From the NCBI GenBank assembly GCA_002435985.1, contig DIXD01000105.1, positions 1 through 38,869 on the forward strand: 38,869 nucleotides of DNA, in the 5' to 3' direction. This DNA comes from Spirochaetaceae bacterium UBA6089. Lineage in GTDB: Bacteria > Spirochaetota > Spirochaetia > Treponematales > Rectinemataceae. How positions within the stretch are numbered: position 1 is the stretch's first letter; the number at the start of each line of letters is the position of its first letter. The notes under the pieces were generated by a model. That model had not been told where the DNA came from. It saw nothing but the letters and a program-made list of their open reading frames with translations, and made no database searches. A program made the position numbers and the translations under genes. Shown one piece after another: positions 1-7,588 of the stretch.

Positions 1-355
1 GGCTTGCAATCGGCAGCGCCGTCAGGAGCCCCGCACAGATGCCGAGCACGAGTACGAACAGAATAGAGAGCCAGACAGGCCAGTGCCACTGCGTAAGCGA
101 GATGGCGGCGACCGCTCCCAAAAATCCCGACAAAAATCCGACCGACAGGTCGATGTGCCGGATGACGATGACCAGCGTCATCCCGACGGCCAGGACAGCG
201 ATGTAGCCGGTCTGATTCAGTAGATTGGCAATATTTCTCGACGATATAAATACGCCGTGCGACAGTATCGTAAATACGGCCATGATGGCGGCCAGTGCGA
301 TATACATTCCATATTCGCGGATGTTCTTTTTCAGTACCGTCAATAACTCATTCAT
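1..355 (-). CDS. Sugar ABC transporter permease, N-terminal part (GguB/MmsB/XylH-like)
   Basis: This is the first ~118 residues of an inner-membrane permease; the gene runs off the left edge of the window. The ATG at 353-355 is preceded by a strong GGAGG site, 11 bases after the stop of the ATPase gene. The visible protein begins MNELLTVLKKNIREYGMYIA, has a first membrane segment at about residues 18-35, and then carries the segment VGMTLVIVIRHIDLSVG, which is typical of the XylH/RbsC/GguB permease family. Further hydrophobic segments follow. With the ATPase and binding proteins upstream it would form a monosaccharide importer for a sugar such as xylose, arabinose, glucose or galactose. The family is clear. 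The exact sugar cannot be read from the sequence. Confidence 0.88.
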   Translation of the reverse strand, partial: MNELLTVLKKNIREYGMYIALAAIMAVFTILSHGVFISSRNIANLLNQTGYIAVLAVGMTLVIVIRHIDLSVGFLSGFLGAVAAISLTQWHWPVWLSILFVLVLGICAGLLTALPIAS

Positions 356-366
356 ATGCTTCCTCC

Positions 367-1890
367 TCAGTACTGCGTCGCAAGGCGCATGACGGCTTCC
401 TGCGTCGCTGATTTTGCATCGAGTTCGCCAGTGATCGTTCCATTTGCGACGACATAGATTCGGTCGCTCATGCCGAGAATTTCGGGCAATTCGGATGAAA
501 TCATGAGAATGCTCATGCCCTTCGTCACGAGGTCATTGATGATGGTGTAGATCTCATACTTCGCACCCACATCGATACCTCGCGTCGGCTCGTCGAAGAT
601 GAGCAGGTCGGGGCTTACGAAGAGCCACTTGGCGACCGACACCTTCTGCTGATTGCCACCGGAGAGGTTCATGACGAGCTGATTGATGCCCGGTGTCTTT
701 ATTGAAAGGGAGTTCACGAAGTTGAGCGCACTCTGTTTATCGAGTTCTTCGTTGATGATGCCATTCTTCGACACTCCCTGAAGATTTGCAAGCGAAATGT
801 TCTCTTGAATCGACTTGATCAGGATAAGCCCGTTGCGCTTTCGGTCTTCCGTGGCATATGCGAGCCCGGACCGGATCGCATGGCGGGGGTGGGAGAATCG
901 CTGTTTCTTACCCTTAAAAAAGAGGTCTCCGGAGACAATATAGCCGTCGGGGTTGCCGAAAAGGCTCCGCGCCAGCTCGGTTCTGCCCGAACCGACAAGG
1001 CCGGAAAGCCCCACAACCTCGCCCTTACACACGTGAAAATTGACATTGTCAAGGACTTTGCGGCCGAGTTTCGTATCATAGGCGCTCCAGTTCTTGACCT
1101 CGAGCACGACCTCGTCGCTGGGCTTAGAGCTGCGCAGTGGGTAGATATTCTCGATAGAGCGCCCAACCATGTGCTTTATAAGAAGCTGTTCATCCACCTT
1201 ATCTTTCTGCCGGTCGAGGGTGCAGATTGTCTGACCATCGCGAAGCACGGTGATCGTCTCCGCGATCCTGAGTACCTCTTTAAGCTTGTGCGAGATCATG
1301 ATGGACGTGACGCCCTGCGTCTTCAAAAGTCTGAGGATGTCGAGCAGATTATCACAGTCGTCTTCATTGAGGGCGGCCGTCGGCTCATCGAGAACGAGAA
1401 GCGACACATTGCGGCTGAGTGCCTTTGCAATTTCGACCAGCTGCTGCTTTCCGATGCCGAGGTCCTTGACTTTCGTACTGGGATTCACGGAAAGTCTCAC
1501 TCGTTTCAATAGTTCCTCGGTCTTGCGGATCATCTTCTGTACATCGACGGTTATGCCGCGCTTGATCTCGTGTCCGAGCATGACGTTTTCATAGACAGTC
1601 ATCTCGGGCACCAATGCAAGTTCTTGGTAGATGACGCTGATGCCTGCCTCTTCACTGTCGCGGATGCTGCCGAACATCACTTTTTTGCCGTTGAAGATAA
1701 TCTCTCCCTCAAAATCATTATGCGGATACACGCCGCTCAGTACCTTCATCAAAGTGGATTTTCCGGCACCATTTTCCCCGACCAGACAGTGGATCTCTCC
1801 CCGGCGCACTTCGAAATTCACGTCGGAGAGGGCACGGACGCCGGGAAAGGTCTTTGTGATATGTCTCATTTCCAAAATATTGTCATTCAT
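367..1890 (-). CDS. Sugar ABC transporter ATPase with two nucleotide-binding domains (MmsA/GguA-like)
   Basis: This cytoplasmic ATPase of about 507 residues energises the sugar importer. It has the fused double-domain layout of the RbsA/XylG/MglA family. Domain 1 has Walker A GENGAGKST (residues 38-46), the degenerate signature GIGKQQL and Walker B LLVLDEPTAAL. Domain 2 has a degenerate Walker A (LSGLVGSGRTEL), the signature LSGGNQQK and Walker B LLIFDEPTRGID. The degenerate first signature and second Walker A are usual for this family. I chose the ATG at 1888-1890 because an AGG-rich ribosome site precedes it. An ATG seven codons upstream has no such site. The gene lies between a stem-loop on its 5' side and the permease gene on its 3' side, and is probably co-transcribed with both. 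Confidence 0.93.
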   Translation of the reverse strand: MNDNILEMRHITKTFPGVRALSDVNFEVRRGEIHCLVGENGAGKSTLMKVLSGVYPHNDFEGEIIFNGKKVMFGSIRDSEEAGISVIYQELALVPEMTVYENVMLGHEIKRGITVDVQKMIRKTEELLKRVRLSVNPSTKVKDLGIGKQQLVEIAKALSRNVSLLVLDEPTAALNEDDCDNLLDILRLLKTQGVTSIMISHKLKEVLRIAETITVLRDGQTICTLDRQKDKVDEQLLIKHMVGRSIENIYPLRSSKPSDEVVLEVKNWSAYDTKLGRKVLDNVNFHVCKGEVVGLSGLVGSGRTELARSLFGNPDGYIVSGDLFFKGKKQRFSHPRHAIRSGLAYATEDRKRNGLILIKSIQENISLANLQGVSKNGIINEELDKQSALNFVNSLSIKTPGINQLVMNLSGGNQQKVSVAKWLFVSPDLLIFDEPTRGIDVGAKYEIYTIINDLVTKGMSILMISSELPEILGMSDRIYVVANGTITGELDAKSATQEAVMRLATQY

Positions 1891-1922
1891 ACCGTACCTG
1901 CCTGGATTCATTGTAGTGCAAA

Positions 1923-1951
1923 GGGGAGCCGCCCAGAAAGAGCGGCTCCCC
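1923..1951 (-). promoter_or_regulatory. GC-rich stem-loop between binding-protein and ATPase genes
   Basis: A perfect 10-base-pair stem (GGGGAGCCGC pairing with GCGGCTCCCC) with a 9-base loop lies between the stop of the binding-protein gene at 1992 and the ATPase start at 1890. In the direction of transcription it is followed by only three T residues, so it is a poor full terminator. Stem-loops at this point in sugar-importer operons commonly protect or partly terminate the upstream message, so that the binding protein is made in excess over the membrane parts. That role is inferred here. Confidence 0.7.
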
Positions 1952-1991
1952 CTTTTCCCCGCTTATCGGGAAACAGCTGACTTTTTAGTCA

Positions 1992-3083
1992 TCATTTAAG
2001 GCCGGCAAGGCCGGTAAAATTGCTGGCGGGCCAGTATCCGGAATCGATGATCTCCTTCTTGACGTTCTCCTTCGTTACGACGACGATAGCGGTCGGCTTG
2101 GCCGGCACATCTTTTTTGCCGTTGTTGTAGTAGTTGGTGACCGGCGGCGTCTGTCCCTTCATGTAGGCGACGGCTGCGGCGATCGCATCGCTGACCAGCG
2201 TGCGCACATCCTTGAGGACGGTCATCGATTGCTTACCGTCGATGATGTATTGAATCGACGCGATCTCGGCATCCTGGCCGGTGATGTAGTATGTCTTGAC
2301 ATCTTTGTCGGCCGCAAAGGCATCGGCAATGGCGCGGGCAGTGCCGTCATTCGGTGCACAGACGTAGACAGTGCCCTTGGCCGCCCTCGGGGCGGCGGTG
2401 AGGTTGGCTTCGGCCTTGTTCTTCGCATCGCTGAAGTTCCAGTTGGTCGTCACCTGACCAATAATCTGTGCCTGTTCATCGCGAGTCAGCTTGGCCTTCT
2501 TCGCAAGAGAAGTTGCCTTGTCGGAGTTCCGGACAATGTAGGTGCCATCTGCGATCTTAGGCTGGAGGGCGCTCCATGCACCTTCGAAGAAAAGGAAGGA
2601 GTTGTTGTCGCTCGCGGCTCCTGCATACAGGTAGAGGTTGTTGCCCTTGCTGCCGGCGGGAACTTTGGAGTTCAGATAGTCGCCCCAGGCTTTTCCTACC
2701 TGGAAGCTATCGAAGGTGACATAGTAGTCGACGCTGGTCGTGTCGCGAATGAGGCGGTCATACGAGATGACCTTGACTCCTGCGCTGTGCGCGAGGTCGG
2801 CTGCCGCCGCAGCGGCGGTCCCGTCGTGCGGGCAGATAATAAGCACTTTGATATTCTCGCTCAAGAGGGCCTCGACATTGGCCTTCTCCTTCGCAGAATC
2901 GCCCTGGCTGAAGAGTACCTTCGCGCTGAAGCCGGCGTTCTTGAGTGCATCCAAGAACCTCGTCTGGTCCTGGATCCAGCGCGGCTCGTCCTTGGTCGGA
3001 AGGACAATGCCCACCTGGGTGTCGGCAAATGCGATGCCGGCCACTATTGCAAAGAGCATTGCAATACACAGTGTTCGTTTCAT
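1992..3083 (-). CDS. Periplasmic monosaccharide-binding protein (ChvE/XylF-like)
   Basis: This is a 363-residue substrate-binding protein of the periplasmic-binding-protein type 1 fold, which hands a monosaccharide to the ABC importer encoded just downstream. A signal peptide occupies residues 1-20 (MKRTLCIAMLFAIVAGIAFA), with probable cleavage before DTQVG. The first mature strand VGIVLPTKDEPRW, the segment SYDRLIRDTTSVDYYVTFDS and the late segment YYITGQDAEIASIQYI are characteristic of the ChvE/XylF group. The ATG at 3083 was chosen because AAAGGAGGAATCCTG directly precedes it and the signal peptide starts there. An in-frame ATG farther upstream would add 34 basic residues with no purpose. 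It is the second binding protein of the same operon. Confidence 0.93.
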   Translation of the reverse strand: MKRTLCIAMLFAIVAGIAFADTQVGIVLPTKDEPRWIQDQTRFLDALKNAGFSAKVLFSQGDSAKEKANVEALLSENIKVLIICPHDGTAAAAAADLAHSAGVKVISYDRLIRDTTSVDYYVTFDSFQVGKAWGDYLNSKVPAGSKGNNLYLYAGAASDNNSFLFFEGAWSALQPKIADGTYIVRNSDKATSLAKKAKLTRDEQAQIIGQVTTNWNFSDAKNKAEANLTAAPRAAKGTVYVCAPNDGTARAIADAFAADKDVKTYYITGQDAEIASIQYIIDGKQSMTVLKDVRTLVSDAIAAAVAYMKGQTPPVTNYYNNGKKDVPAKPTAIVVVTKENVKKEIIDSGYWPASNFTGLAGLK

Positions 3084-3108
3084 CAGGATTCCTCCTTTAT
3101 GAACTGGT

Positions 3109-3124
3109 GCCGCCAACCGGCGGC
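3109..3124 (-). promoter_or_regulatory. GC-rich leader hairpin upstream of binding-protein ribosome site
   Basis: GCCGCC and GGCGGC form a perfect 6-base-pair stem with a 4-base loop. It ends about 12 bases before the Shine-Dalgarno sequence of the ChvE-like gene. There is no T-run after it on either strand, so it is not a terminator. It could influence message stability or translation of the binding protein, but this is only a structural observation. Confidence 0.4.
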
Positions 3125-3134
3125 TTCGGCGCCT

Positions 3135-3173
3135 GTTTCCACACGGCAACATGCACCATCTATTAGTTTCCAC
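3135..3173 (-). promoter_or_regulatory. Paired direct repeats GTGGAAAC, candidate activator site
   Basis: Read on the minus strand, GTGGAAAC occurs at 3173-3166 and again at 3142-3135. The starts are 31 bases apart, close to three helical turns, so both copies face the same side of the DNA. AraC/YesN-type activators bind direct repeats, and the cognate regulator gene lies about 1.2 kb upstream in the same operon. The match to that regulator is an inference. Eight identical bases in a 257-base gap could occur by chance. Confidence 0.35.
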
Positions 3174-3317
3174 CCTTTTTTTCAATCGCGCATCAGGAAT
3201 GAAGTGATAAATGCCGGCGAATTGCGCATTTCGGAATGCCTGGCACGAGGGATTAGCACTTTTCGAACAATAATCATCAAAAATATCCAGAGAGGAAGGA
3301 CCCAGAACAGCCCGGAG

Positions 3318-3352
3318 GCTCTTCGCTCTTCGCTCAGCGCTCAGCGCTTCAC
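3318..3352. repeat. Five tandem heptamers across the 3' end of the binding-lipoprotein gene
   Basis: On the plus strand the sequence reads GCTCTTC twice, then GCTCAGC twice, then a diverged GCTTCAC, with no spacing. The block spans the TGA stop (3341-3343) of the lipoprotein gene, so changes in copy number would move or remove the stop codon and alter the C-terminal residues. The unit is 7 bases, which is not a multiple of three. Confidence 0.55.
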
Positions 3353-4405
3353 ATTGCGGTAGACATCTTCGCGCGTATGAAAGCCATCCTTGATGACCGT
3401 GGATTCCAAGGTTTGGGCGGTGACAAGGATCGGTTCGAGCGCGATGTAAGGCACCTTATAGCGGCCATCGTCTATTTTGTTATCGTAATCGATCTTCTCT
3501 CCATGGGCCATCATGACGGCGAAGCCTGCCGCCTTGAGCGCAAGCGCGTCGATAGGCTTGTAGATCGTCGCAAACTGACTACCCTCCGCGATACGCTGAC
3601 AGGCAGCGAGCTCGGCATCCTGGCCGGTCACCTTGGTCTTGCCGACCATGCGGTACTCCGAAAGCACCGAGATGACTGTCTCGGCGAACATGTCATTCCC
3701 GCAGGGCACGGCGTCGATCTTCTGCCCCGATTTGACCAACGCCTCAAAGCGCGTGCGCACTTCGTCGCTCATCCAATCGCTCGGCCAGATCTCTTCGAGA
3801 AGATGTACTTTCCCCGCTGCAATAAGAGGATCGAGTACGGCATGAAAGCCTTTGTTGATCATGTAAGCGTTGTTGTCGGTGATCGCTCCGTTGATGATGA
3901 CATAGTTTCCTTCGGGGACCACCTCAGTGAGGGCTTGCGCCTGGAGGCTCCCCACTTTTTCATTATCGAAGGATATGTAGACATCGACATTGGCATTGTG
4001 CACAAGACGGTCATAGCTCATCACCGGTACACCTTTGCGCTTAGCTTCCCGACAGATATCAGTGAGTTTTTCCGCATCGTTGGGGATGATGACGAGCACA
4101 TCGATGCCCTGGTTTAGAAGTTCCCTCACCTGCGCGATCTGCGTGTTTGCATCCTGATTCGCGACGCGGAGGACGACTTCGGCCCCGAGGTCGTGGGCAG
4201 CCTTGGTAAAACTGTCGACATCGCGGCGCCAGCGTTCCACGACAAGAGAGTCGAGCGCAAGACCTATCATTGGAGATCTGTCGGCGGCCGAAGTTTTCGA
4301 CTTGCTGCACGAGGACAGTCCGAGACTCGCCGACACACAGACAACGAACACTGCCACTACAATGAAGCATCGCAGATTTCTTATGCGTAGATCCATTTTA
4401 CGCAT
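3341..4405 (-). CDS. Sugar-binding lipoprotein of ABC importer (XylF-like)
   Basis: This is a 354-residue periplasmic-binding-protein type 1 domain protein with a lipoprotein signal: a hydrophobic stretch at residues 14-30 ends in LSSC (Cys33), so it should be tethered to a membrane. The mature part shows IGLALDSLVVERWRRD, a SYDRLVHNANVDVYISFDN segment and VTGQDAELAACQRI, close in pattern to the ChvE-like protein encoded next. The ATG at 4405 overlaps the TAA stop of the response-regulator gene by 8 bases and has a GGGAG site, which suggests coupled translation. A second ATG three codons later is also possible. It may be the importer's own receptor or an auxiliary sensor subunit. Its position directly after a two-component pair resembles the order found in XylFII-LytS-YesN systems. 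Confidence 0.88.
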   Translation of the reverse strand: MRKMDLRIRNLRCFIVVAVFVVCVSASLGLSSCSKSKTSAADRSPMIGLALDSLVVERWRRDVDSFTKAAHDLGAEVVLRVANQDANTQIAQVRELLNQGIDVLVIIPNDAEKLTDICREAKRKGVPVMSYDRLVHNANVDVYISFDNEKVGSLQAQALTEVVPEGNYVIINGAITDNNAYMINKGFHAVLDPLIAAGKVHLLEEIWPSDWMSDEVRTRFEALVKSGQKIDAVPCGNDMFAETVISVLSEYRMVGKTKVTGQDAELAACQRIAEGSQFATIYKPIDALALKAAGFAVMMAHGEKIDYDNKIDDGRYKVPYIALEPILVTAQTLESTVIKDGFHTREDVYRNVKR

Positions 4406-6074
4406 CCGAGTTCTCTCCCTTTTCCATGCGCGCCGCGTATTCTCGCGGCGTTTGCCCTGTCTGGCGGCGGAACAGGCGTGCAAAGTAGTTCGCGTCGGGG
4501 TACCCGCAGCGCTGCGAGACTTCGCGGATCGAGACATTGGGGTTCTTGAGGAGTTCCTTGGCCTTCTGCATTCGGTAGTCGATCAAGGTGCGTGCAAAAC
4601 CCCGTTTCAACTCATCGGACATAAGCCGAGTAAGATGGCCTGCCGAGATGCCGATGGCCTCCGCCGCACTCTCCAGGGTGATCTGCTCCTGATAGTGATT
4701 TTCTATATATTGCAATGCTCGCACGACAAAGGGAGAGTGGGCGCCCGCCGTTGCGGCCTTTTCCTGCAGCATCTGAAATCGAGCCCGTACACGCGATGCA
4801 AAGAGTTTGAAAGCGCCGTCGCTCCATAGCCTCTCGATATCGCTGAAATCCATGAATTCCCTATAGCCTTTTTCGGAGAGCACGCCGCCACCTGCGAGTT
4901 TGGATGCCGCAAAGGAGAGCGCCGCGATTATTCTATAGAAAGAATCGCGCTGTGGTGGGCTTTGCTGTGGCGGATTTTGCTGGGGCTGGCCTTGCTGTGG
5001 CGGACTTTGTTGTGGCAAGCTTAGCTGTGACGCGCCTTGCTGGTCGAGCGACTGGAGAAGCCTCTCGAGGGCTTGCCCCGCCAGGGCAACATGGCCTTTG
5101 ATGATCTCGTCATAGAACTCAGAATCGAGGGGGTTGACGGCGCGATCCTCGCTCCACTGCTCCTGATCTAGCTCCTCCGCGAAAAAGCGCTCCTCAGTCG
5201 AATGAGATATGGCATACCGTGTGATAGCCTGCTCCCACGAGCGCCACAGGGCGTCGAGTCTTTCGGGTTGGCCATAGGAGAGCTGCATTTCCCCCGTGGC
5301 AAGCTGGCCAGAAAAGGCACCCTGTAGTACATCGAGCAACACGCCGAGCTCCTGGGATGTGTCGGTCTCCTTCTTTATCGGCAGAAACCAGGCGCAGTAC
5401 CGCATATCCTCTAGTTGGCCTGCGAACGCCAATGTCTTGTATTGGAGCACGGAACAGAAGCGCTCATAGGCAGCGGATACATTCCCATCGGAAGGCCAAA
5501 ACCCGGCAATGCCCATGATTCCCGTCTCACTCGGCAGCTGGAGCATCTCTCTAAAGAGCGCAATGTCCGAGGATGCTGCTGCGGAAATCTGCCCTCTCTT
5601 TTGGCGCGCCATGACGAAAAAGGCCGTCCGGACGAAGGGTACCAGCCGCTGCTCGCGATCTTTGAATTCGAGTTCCCGCTCGTTGAGCATCTGCACGCGG
5701 TCGAGGTAGGCAGAAGCCGTCCGTAAAGCAACATCCAGCCGCTCTCTGGAAACCGGCTTGAGAAGATAATCGCAGACACCCATGCTCAGCGCTTCACGCG
5801 CGATATCGAAGCGTTCGTACGCCGTCACGAGGATAAAGACCTTGGCACCGCCCTCATGCGAAAGCTCTCGAATCACCTCGAGGCCAGAGATACCTGGCAT
5901 CTGGACATCCATGAGGATAATTTCGGGCGCAAGAGCCATGCTCTTCTCTATGGCTTCTCGCCCTGAGCGCGCAGTACCGACGACACTGTAGTCGGCTTGA
6001 AAATAGCGTTTGAACAGGAAGGACAAGCCGTTGATGATCGGCAATTCGTCGTCGACGATGAGCACTCGTCTCAT
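4398..6074 (-). CDS. AraC-family response regulator (YesN-like)
   Basis: This 558-residue cytoplasmic transcription regulator is the partner of the histidine kinase encoded immediately upstream. Residues 1-120 form a receiver domain with acidic Asp8-Asp9, the phospho-acceptor Asp56 in LMDVQMPG, Thr84 and Lys106 (LLKPVS). A middle region of about 230 residues has no motif I recognise. Residues 353-377 are a proline/glutamine-rich linker of five pentapeptides. The last ~100 residues are an AraC-type double helix-turn-helix (FVVRALQYIENHY through CGYPDANYFARLFRRQTGQTPREY). The start overlaps the kinase stop by 4 bases (ATGA). The likely targets are the sugar importer genes downstream. Confidence 0.94.
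   Translation of the reverse strand: MRRVLIVDDELPIINGLSFLFKRYFQADYSVVGTARSGREAIEKSMALAPEIILMDVQMPGISGLEVIRELSHEGGAKVFILVTAYERFDIAREALSMGVCDYLLKPVSRERLDVALRTASAYLDRVQMLNERELEFKDREQRLVPFVRTAFFVMARQKRGQISAAASSDIALFREMLQLPSETGIMGIAGFWPSDGNVSAAYERFCSVLQYKTLAFAGQLEDMRYCAWFLPIKKETDTSQELGVLLDVLQGAFSGQLATGEMQLSYGQPERLDALWRSWEQAITRYAISHSTEERFFAEELDQEQWSEDRAVNPLDSEFYDEIIKGHVALAGQALERLLQSLDQQGASQLSLPQQSPPQQGQPQQNPPQQSPPQRDSFYRIIAALSFAASKLAGGGVLSEKGYREFMDFSDIERLWSDGAFKLFASRVRARFQMLQEKAATAGAHSPFVVRALQYIENHYQEQITLESAAEAIGISAGHLTRLMSDELKRGFARTLIDYRMQKAKELLKNPNVSIREVSQRCGYPDANYFARLFRRQTGQTPREYAARMEKGENSDA
4944..5018. repeat. Five 15-base in-frame repeats encoding a Pro/Gln-rich linker
   Basis: Exactly 75 bases form five diverged 15-base units, each encoding a pentapeptide of the form PPQQ followed by S, G, N or D (residues 353-377 of the response regulator). 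The first unit begins Leu-Pro and the third begins Gln-Pro. The unit is a multiple of three, so copy-number change would lengthen or shorten the linker without a frameshift. The linker lies between the middle region and the DNA-binding domain. Confidence 0.8.
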
Positions 6075-7588
6075 ATGCGTGCCCCCCGCCCGCCTGTCTG
6101 CAAAATGATAGTGATGCGCGCGCCATGACCAGGCTCGCTCTCGATCTCGACCTTGCCTGTACCACCCGTCGCGAGGGAGACGCGCCGGATCACATTGTGA
6201 AGGCCGATGCCATGCTGGGGCGTCGTATCCTCAGGGTCGGCGGCGGCAAGCGCGGTTTCGATGTCCTCCTTCTTCATGCCTCGGCCGGAATCGCTCACCG
6301 AGAGCCTCAATGTATCCCCGTTCAGCCTCGCCGAAACGATGACATCTCCACCCTCCTCGAGGTCTTTAAGCCCGTGCACGACGGCATTTTCCACGAGGGG
6401 CTGGAGGACCAAGGCCGGCGTCTCATAGGCGAGCGCCTCGTCCTGCACCTCGAGCCTGAACCTGAAGCGCTCGCCGAAGCGCAGCTTCAGAAGCCAGATG
6501 TACTGACGGACGCACTCGATCTCTTCCGACACGAGGACGAAGCGGGTCGAAGGCTTGAGGGAATAGCGAATGAAGGCCGCAAGCTTCTCGAGGAATTCTG
6601 CGGTTTTTTCGTCGCCGCCGGTGAGCGCGAGCTGCCAGCCGGCCGCCAGCGTATTGTACAGAAAGTGGGGGTTTATCTGCGTCTGGAGCGCAAGGAGCTC
6701 TGCGTCTTTGAGACGGTGCTGGTAGGTGAGCACGCGCATGCGCTCCTCCATGAGGGAACGCTCGAGTTCCGCCTTGCGCGTCAGCTCCGCAAAGGCCTTC
6801 TGGACGCTGTCCTGCATGTTCACAAAAGCATCGTGGAGGGTACGAATCTCGTCCTCGCGCTCATAGGGCGGCAATGGGTGATCATACTCTCCCCTTCCGA
6901 CTGCATCGGCAGCGACGGAGAGGCGTGCCAAAGGCTCGGTGATCGTGTACGAGTAACGCGCGATGAGGGCAATCGAGAACAAGAACGCAGCGATGAGCAG
7001 CACGGCGTTGGATACGAGGGCGAGACTGATATTCGCTCTATAGGAAGAAAAGCCGTTGAGCGACTGGCCCAGATGAATAGTGTCCATCGTGGCGCTCAGA
7101 AATTCGATGAGTGAGGCCGTCTCCCGTGCATCTTCGTAGAGGCTGACATAGCCTGTGACGTCACGACCGCGCTTTGCCTGGACCGCCCCCTCGGCGCTCG
7201 CAAGGTAGCTGTCGATGAGAAAGGCCAAATCCTTTTCGAGTAAAAACACATCGTCAGTCTTATTTTCCCGGTTCAGTTTCAAGGTCATGCCCCTCAGCAT
7301 GGTCGATGTGCGGATAAACTCTTTGAGCGATTCGGAGTTTTTTGCGCTGAGATAGCCGGTCAGGTTCTGCTGCGTCTCCCTCAGTGTCGACCGCAGCTCC
7401 TCCATCGATATGGAATTGCGGAACAGAAGCTCGACCGAGCGCGCCAGGTCGAAGGAGGCAAAGGCGGTGTAGGAAGTGGCAATTACGAGAACGAGGAGGA
7501 TCACGACCGAATTGGCGATGATCCGGTTGCGAAGCCCTCCGCGGCGCATATGCTTTAAGCGGCGCATAAGAGAGGAGCGCGCGCTCAT
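6071..7588 (-). CDS. Sensor histidine kinase, LytS/YesM-like (His_kinase family)
   Basis: This is a 505-residue inner-membrane kinase that phosphorylates the response regulator encoded next. A membrane segment at about residues 24-45 is followed by an extracytoplasmic helical domain of roughly 140 residues and a second segment at about 188-210. A HAMP linker (about 212-265) and a coiled-coil lead to the phospho-acceptor His308 in QINPHFLYNTL, the hallmark of the LytS/YesM family. The ATP site shows the N-box PLVENAVVHG (Asn401), DSGRGM (433-438) and HGIGLHNV (459-466). Both ends overlap neighbours by 4 bases: its ATG lies in the stop of the sensor gene and its TGA in the start of the regulator gene. 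The extracytoplasmic part presumably docks the upstream periplasmic sensor protein. Confidence 0.94.
   Translation of the reverse strand: MSARSSLMRRLKHMRRGGLRNRIIANSVVILLVLVIATSYTAFASFDLARSVELLFRNSISMEELRSTLRETQQNLTGYLSAKNSESLKEFIRTSTMLRGMTLKLNRENKTDDVFLLEKDLAFLIDSYLASAEGAVQAKRGRDVTGYVSLYEDARETASLIEFLSATMDTIHLGQSLNGFSSYRANISLALVSNAVLLIAAFLFSIALIARYSYTITEPLARLSVAADAVGRGEYDHPLPPYEREDEIRTLHDAFVNMQDSVQKAFAELTRKAELERSLMEERMRVLTYQHRLKDAELLALQTQINPHFLYNTLAAGWQLALTGGDEKTAEFLEKLAAFIRYSLKPSTRFVLVSEEIECVRQYIWLLKLRFGERFRFRLEVQDEALAYETPALVLQPLVENAVVHGLKDLEEGGDVIVSARLNGDTLRLSVSDSGRGMKKEDIETALAAADPEDTTPQHGIGLHNVIRRVSLATGGTGKVEIESEPGHGARITIILQTGGRGARI

Larger units (their letters stand above)
3084..3340 (-). 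promoter_or_regulatory. 257-base gap before the ChvE-like gene, probable internal regulatory region
   Basis: This is the longest gap in the sugar operon. It contains the tandem heptamers at its far end, a pair of 8-base direct repeats (3135-3142 and 3166-3173) and a GC-rich hairpin next to the ribosome site (3109-3124). A TTGAAA sequence on the minus strand (3180-3185) could be a -35 element, but no good -10 follows it, as would be expected of an activator-dependent promoter. The AraC-type regulator encoded upstream is the obvious candidate activator. This is inference. Confidence 0.4.

Noticed and set aside
2229..3362. A 377-codon plus-strand frame opposite the ChvE-like gene
   Set aside because: It is antisense to a well-supported binding-protein gene and its protein shows no family pattern.
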